A DNA stretch of 9,083 nt from assembly GCA_021795095.1 (NCBI GenBank), contig JAJYPU010000070.1, positions 1-9,083 of the forward strand. Reading direction: 5' to 3'. The stretch comes from Actinomycetes bacterium. Lineage in GTDB: Bacteria; Actinomycetota; Acidimicrobiia; Acidimicrobiales; RAAP-2. The position numbers and the translations under genes were made by a program. A model generated the notes under the pieces. It did no database searches, was not told the DNA's origin, and was given only the letters and a program-made list of their open reading frames with translations. Shown here one piece after another: positions 7,110 to 9,083 of the stretch. Every line of letters begins with the position of its first letter. The first letter of the stretch is position 1.

Positions 7110-7585
7110 TATGCCACCACCCTGGTGAACGCCGGGTGCTCGCTGCAGTCGCTCATGGCGATGCTCGGCCACGTGTCAGCCGAGATGAGCCTGCGCTACG
7201 GCCGACTCTTTGACGTGACCGTGCGTGCCGACTACGAAAAAGCCCTCACCTTGGCCAAGGATCGTCTCGGACCGGTGCTCCCCGAACGGACCCCGGTCAC
7301 CCTCGCCACCGACTGGCGCAGTGTCGCGCTGATCAAAGCGCGCCTCGGCGCTGGCTACTGCGTGCGCACGCTCGCCCAGGGATCGTGCGCCTACACAAAC
7401 ATCTGCGAACACTGCCCGAACTTCCGCTCCGACGCCACCTTTCTGCCCATCTTGCTCACTCAACGCGTCGACACCGAAGGACTGGTCGCCGACGCGGGGC
7501 CCGGCGTTGGGGCGAGGAAGCGGCCCGACACCGACGTTTGCTCGAACGTCTCGATCGGCTCATCTCGGACGCGGAGTCCGCATGA
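7110..7585 (+). pseudogene. Outer element TnpB-type tyrosine recombinase, 3' part (interrupted and frameshifted)
   Basis: This is the missing C-terminal part of the recombinase that starts at 1237. It supplies H512 (AMLGHVS) and nucleophile Y521 (LRYGRLF), numbered in the rejoined protein, then a Cys cluster C575-x8-C584-x5-C590-x2-C593. The latter is a probable zinc knuckle similar to that at the end of the inner TnpB. The frame from 7110 is good to about 7496. Beyond that, the family-like tail (RWGEEAARHRRLLERLDRLI) lies in the next frame and stops at 7583-7585, overlapping the ATG of the following gene. One base therefore appears to be lost in or beside the G-run at 7496-7499, either a real mutation or a sequencing error. 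Without correction the first frame runs on to 7712 as low-complexity Arg-rich sequence. No native start codon remains, so the fragment is probably not expressed as a working protein. Confidence 0.87.
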
Positions 7586-7887
7586 GCGTGGATGTGGTCG
7601 CACGAGTGGAGTCAGCCTGCGCTCAGTTGGTCGAACGAGGCGAAGCCGTTACCTTCGCCGCCGTCGCCGCGCACGCGAGCGTGGCCAAAGCCACCCTCTA
7701 CCGACGGCTTGAATTGCGTGCAGTCGTCGAAGAATATCGACGCAGTGATCGAGAGGCGCACTCGCTCAACGGCATCATCGTTGAGCTCGACCTCCTTCGC
7801 CAAGGACTCGAAGCTGTCGCGGGAAAGGTGCGCCGTCACGAAGAAGAACTTCGTGCCCTACGAGGTCAGATCGTCAAGAAGAAATAG
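7582..7887 (+). CDS. Outer element TnpC-like protein (short DUF6262-type)
   Basis: A 101-aa protein whose ATG overlaps the stop of the outer recombinase's correct 3' frame (ATGA at 7582). This confirms the original operon structure. Residues about 22-43 (AVTFAAVAAHASVAKATLYR) form a TetR-like helix-turn-helix. Residues about 60-101 are Leu/Glu/Arg-rich with a lysine tail, probably a short coiled coil. Its order after tnpA-tnpB and its resemblance to the inner 195-aa protein in the helix-turn-helix region mark it as the outer element's accessory protein. It is close in size to Tn554 TnpC (about 125 aa). The reading frame is intact, but transcription from the outer promoter now has to cross the whole inner element, or start inside it. 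Confidence 0.78.
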   Translation: MSVDVVARVESACAQLVERGEAVTFAAVAAHASVAKATLYRRLELRAVVEEYRRSDREAHSLNGIIVELDLLRQGLEAVAGKVRRHEEELRALRGQIVKKK

Positions 7888-7930
7888 ACACCACCGGGAA
7901 CGTTCTGACGCATCGTCCTAAGAGAGGATT

Positions 7931-7942
7931 GGCCGGTTAACC
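7931..7942 (-). repeat. Right terminal inverted repeat of outer element
   Basis: GGCCGGTTAACC is the inverted partner of 96-107, with one mismatch. It lies 43 bases after the DUF6262 stop and coincides with the abrupt end of the IS1634-type transposase frame. The 7888-7930 gap holds only a small GAACGTTC palindrome (7897-7904) and no clear terminator. Confidence 0.5.
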
Positions 7943-8368
7943 CCTGAGTGTGATCGACGTGGAGTCGTTATGGAGTTGAGAACAATCAATGTCGAACGTG
8001 CGCACCATGCCCAGCACCACACTAGTAAGAAGGCTGGCCCGGTCGGCGTCGAACAGTCGAGTGAGCATGCGTCCCACCCGGTCGTCATTCAGGCCTGCGA
8101 CCTCGCGCTCGCTGAGACCGAGCAGGTCCGCGTCGTAAGTAGAGGCCCACTCGCCCATGGCGTACACCGGACCGTGGTGCACCACGAGATTGCGCACCAC
8201 GACCCCGAGGACTTTGGCGGGCGCGAGGCGTAGTCGAGCGTCATTGTCGGGCACGGCGCGTTCTAGCGCCTCATCGAGTTCCAGTCGATGAAGAAAGTGA
8301 TTCACTATCGGCTTCGCCCCGAGTAGGTGCGACTCGAGTTCGATCTCGTCGACGTCCGCCAGTGCCAT
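7937..8368 (-). pseudogene. IS1634-family transposase, N-terminal fragment (DUF4277 region)
   Basis: A reverse-strand frame of 143 aa beginning at ATG 8368, with a good ribosome site (GAGGAG, reverse strand, 8374-8379). The sequence matches the N-terminal DUF4277 region of IS1634-type DDE transposases. Landmarks are LNDDRVGRMLTRLFDADRAS near residue 95-115 and LHNDSTSITLRG at the end, where the D-S/T-T-S-I-T motif holds the expected first catalytic Asp. Full-length members are usually several hundred residues long. Here the frame stops at TAA 7937-7939, exactly at the proposed right end of the outer recombinase element, so the catalytic part is missing. The missing part is not found at the other flank. 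It is a non-functional remnant, though its promoter and start look intact. Confidence 0.75.
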
Positions 8369-8379
8369 AACTGCTCCTC

Positions 8380-8438
8380 ACCATCCACCCGCTGTTGCAT
8401 GAGGCGTATATGCTTACAGCGACGAAAGGGTGGATGGT
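8380..8438. promoter_or_regulatory. 11-bp inverted repeat in the divergent promoter region
   Basis: ACCATCCACCC at 8380-8390 and GGGTGGATGGT at 8428-8438 are perfect inverted copies with 37 bases between. Inside them, GCTGTTGCAT (8391-8400) and ATGCTTACAGC (8410-8420) form a second imperfect dyad, so the whole stretch could fold as a long hairpin. It lies between the starts of the divergent transposase fragment and the DUF6788-like gene. It may be a shared operator, a translational control hairpin or a trace of an element end. The right arm overlaps the likely start region of the forward gene. Confidence 0.5.
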
Positions 8439-8439
8439 A

Positions 8440-8790
8440 GTGGCGAAGAAGAAGAGTGGCGAAGACTTTGAAGCCGAACGTCGGCGCATCATGACCGAAC
8501 TCAGTCAGATCGGCTTCGTGTTACCGGGCAGCGTCACCTCGCGCCGTTCACGCTGCGGGAATCCTGGCTGCTCGTGCCACGACGAACCACCCAAGCTCCA
8601 CGGTCCCTACCAGACCTGGACGCGCGCGGTCCACGGAAAAACGGTCACCCGCAACCTCACGGAGCAACAAGCTGAACGCTACGCTCCCTGGTTTGATGAT
8701 GCCCGACGCCTGCGGAGTCTGGTGAGTGAACTCAAGGAACTCTCACTGCGAGCCGCGAGCCAAACCGAAAATTGGGAAATACGAAAATGA
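8440..8790 (+). CDS. DUF6788-like small protein with CxxxxCxC motif
   Basis: A small protein (116 aa from GTG 8440; 118 aa if ATG 8434 is used). GTG 8440 is preferred because GAAAGGG (8424-8430) sits nine bases upstream, against three for ATG 8434; starts at 8410 and 8395 are also in frame. Residues after about 35 show SRRSRCGNPGCSC, then LHGPYQTWTRAV and GKTVTRNL, then a helical Leu/Glu-rich tail. The C-x4-C-x-C followed by HGPY pattern resembles DUF6788 proteins, which have no established function and which I associate with transposase genes. The Cys/His set could bind a metal ion. It is divergent from the IS1634-type remnant and may be an accessory gene of that insertion element; this is inference. 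Confidence 0.7.
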   Translation: MAKKKSGEDFEAERRRIMTELSQIGFVLPGSVTSRRSRCGNPGCSCHDEPPKLHGPYQTWTRAVHGKTVTRNLTEQQAERYAPWFDDARRLRSLVSELKELSLRAASQTENWEIRK

Positions 8791-8830
8791 CGAGATAACA
8801 CTCGCTCGATGTGCGGAAAGAGAGCTGGAC

Positions 8831-8920
8831 GTATGACCGTCTACGATAAACCGTCGCCCGATGACGGTTTACCTGAAATGAACTCGGAGCGACCTGAGCG
8901 GTCGTCGCCAGTATGACCGT
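8831..8920 (+). repeat. Repeated decamer GTATGACCGT
   Basis: GTATGACCGT occurs at 8831-8840 and again at 8911-8920, exactly 80 bases apart. Each copy precedes a block of AAACCG- or GGTAAA-type repeats. This suggests two related units, each a decamer followed by a dyad or tandem block. Confidence 0.5.
8847..8871. repeat. 9-bp hairpin TAAACCGTC / GACGGTTTA
   Basis: A perfect 9-bp inverted repeat, 8847-8855 and 8863-8871, with a 7-base loop. It lies 57 bases after the DUF6788-like stop. No T-run follows, so it is not a classic terminator. It shares the GGTTTACC core with the nearby tandem repeats (reverse strand) and with the left end of the outer element. Confidence 0.5.
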
Positions 8921-8930
8921 TGTCCGTGCA

Positions 8931-8958
8931 CGGTAAACGGTAAACGGTAAACGGTAAA
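8931..8958 (+). repeat. Four tandem CGGTAAA units
   Basis: Four perfect 7-bp repeats, followed by CC so that the last unit reads GGTAAACC. A 10-bp palindrome, CCGTGCACGG (8924-8933), overlaps the start. Short tandem units like these occur at iteron-type binding arrays and at element ends, and can also arise by slippage. No replication gene is visible nearby. Confidence 0.75.
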
Positions 8959-8967
8959 CCTTGCTCG

Positions 8968-9083
8968 TCAGCGACGCCGAGGAACGGCTCGTGCAGGCTT
9001 ACTCGTGCGGGTGTCGGCTTCAGGACTGGCAAGCTGTCGCTCCAGGTCCGTGAATGCAGCGATCACCTCAGGAGCCTCAAATG
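8968..9083 (-). CDS. Possible C-terminal end of an unidentified gene (partial)
   Basis: On the reverse strand the frame entering from the right edge reads FEAPEVIAAFTDLERQLASP, then 16 further residues ending in PRRR and a TGA at 8968-8970. The first half looks like an ordinary helical protein end and the tail is basic. I do not recognise the family. The piece is only 38 codons, so it could be chance. Its stop lies eight bases from the tandem CGGTAAA block, which suggests that block lies just downstream of this gene. Confidence 0.3.
   Translation of the reverse strand, partial: FEAPEVIAAFTDLERQLASPEADTRTSKPARAVPRRR

Larger units (their letters stand above)
96..7942 (+). mobile_element. Outer Tn554-like tyrosine-recombinase transposon, interrupted by a second element
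   Basis: Proposed limits rest on a 12-bp inverted repeat with one mismatch: GGTTTACCGGCC at 96-107 and GGCCGGTTAACC at 7931-7942. The left copy lies where an IS256-type transposase frame breaks off, and the right copy where an IS1634-type transposase frame breaks off. Between them lie tnpA (191-1240), split tnpB (1237-2709 and 7110-7585) and a DUF6262 gene (7582-7887). Without the 4400-bp insert the element is about 3.45 kb, a plausible size for three genes. The gene order matches Tn554 (tnpA, tnpB, tnpC). The flanks belong to different IS families, so they do not form one interrupted gene. Later rearrangement, or limits slightly different from these, are possible. Confidence 0.6.

Noticed and set aside
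6993..7712. A 239-aa gene after the inner tnpC
   Set aside because: It is a chimera: the first 39 codons are the inner element's right end, the middle is the outer tnpB 3' part, and the tail after about 7496 is out-of-frame read-through into the DUF6262 gene.
7970..8233. Forward 87-aa frame
   Set aside because: It lies opposite the convincing IS1634-type N-terminal frame and shows no protein-like pattern of its own.
1..8368. The two flanking transposase fragments as halves of one interrupted gene
   Set aside because: Both are on the reverse strand in the right order, but the left piece has IS256-type motifs and the right piece has an IS1634/DUF4277-type N-terminus, which are different families.
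8847..8871. Rho-independent terminator for the DUF6788-like gene
   Set aside because: The hairpin is good, but no T-run follows and the stem is not especially GC-rich.
8931..8958. CRISPR-like array
   Set aside because: The units are 7 bp with no spacers and no cas genes are present.

Overview
High-GC, actinobacterial-looking accessory DNA (G/C-rich third codon positions, GTG starts, ATGA/GTGA stop-start overlaps). Nearly everything recognisable is a mobile-element gene. Nothing identifies the species; Actinomycetota is inferred from composition and from protein style.

The main result is a transposon inside a transposon. An outer Tn554-like element (about 96-7942) encodes a TnpA-type tyrosine recombinase (191-1240), a TnpB-type tyrosine recombinase starting at 1237, and a small DUF6262/TnpC-like HTH protein (7582-7887). 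Its tnpB is cut in two. The first 491 codons end at 2709, just after the active-site H-Q-L-R-H-T motif. The rest, with the second active-site His, the Tyr nucleophile and a Cys cluster, resumes at 7110. Removing exactly 4400 bp (2710-7109) rejoins the halves in frame. The rejoined protein has the same 23-residue R-to-H and 9-residue H-to-Y spacings as the three uninterrupted recombinases in this window.

The inserted 4400 bp is a second Tn554-like element with its own complete operon: tnpA (2823-3944), a large tnpB (3941-6403, 820 aa, with three N-terminal Cys/His modules and a C-terminal Cys cluster) and tnpC/DUF6262 (6400-6987), each overlapping the next by ATGA. By Tn554 precedent, the two recombinases and the accessory protein would act together at the element ends in excision and integration. 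The inner element looks intact. The outer one is broken by the insertion and by an apparent one-base loss near 7497 in the 3' part of tnpB.

The flanks are debris of other elements. Bases 1-98 hold the reverse-strand middle of an IS256-type transposase. Bases 7937-8368 hold the reverse-strand N-terminal part of an IS1634-type (DUF4277) transposase. A DUF6788-like gene (about 8440-8790) is divergent from the latter, across a short region with an 11-bp dyad. The last 290 bases are rich in repeats (four tandem CGGTAAA units, a 9-bp hairpin, a repeated decamer) and end in the possible tail of an unidentified reverse-strand gene. No rRNA, tRNA or CRISPR array was seen.
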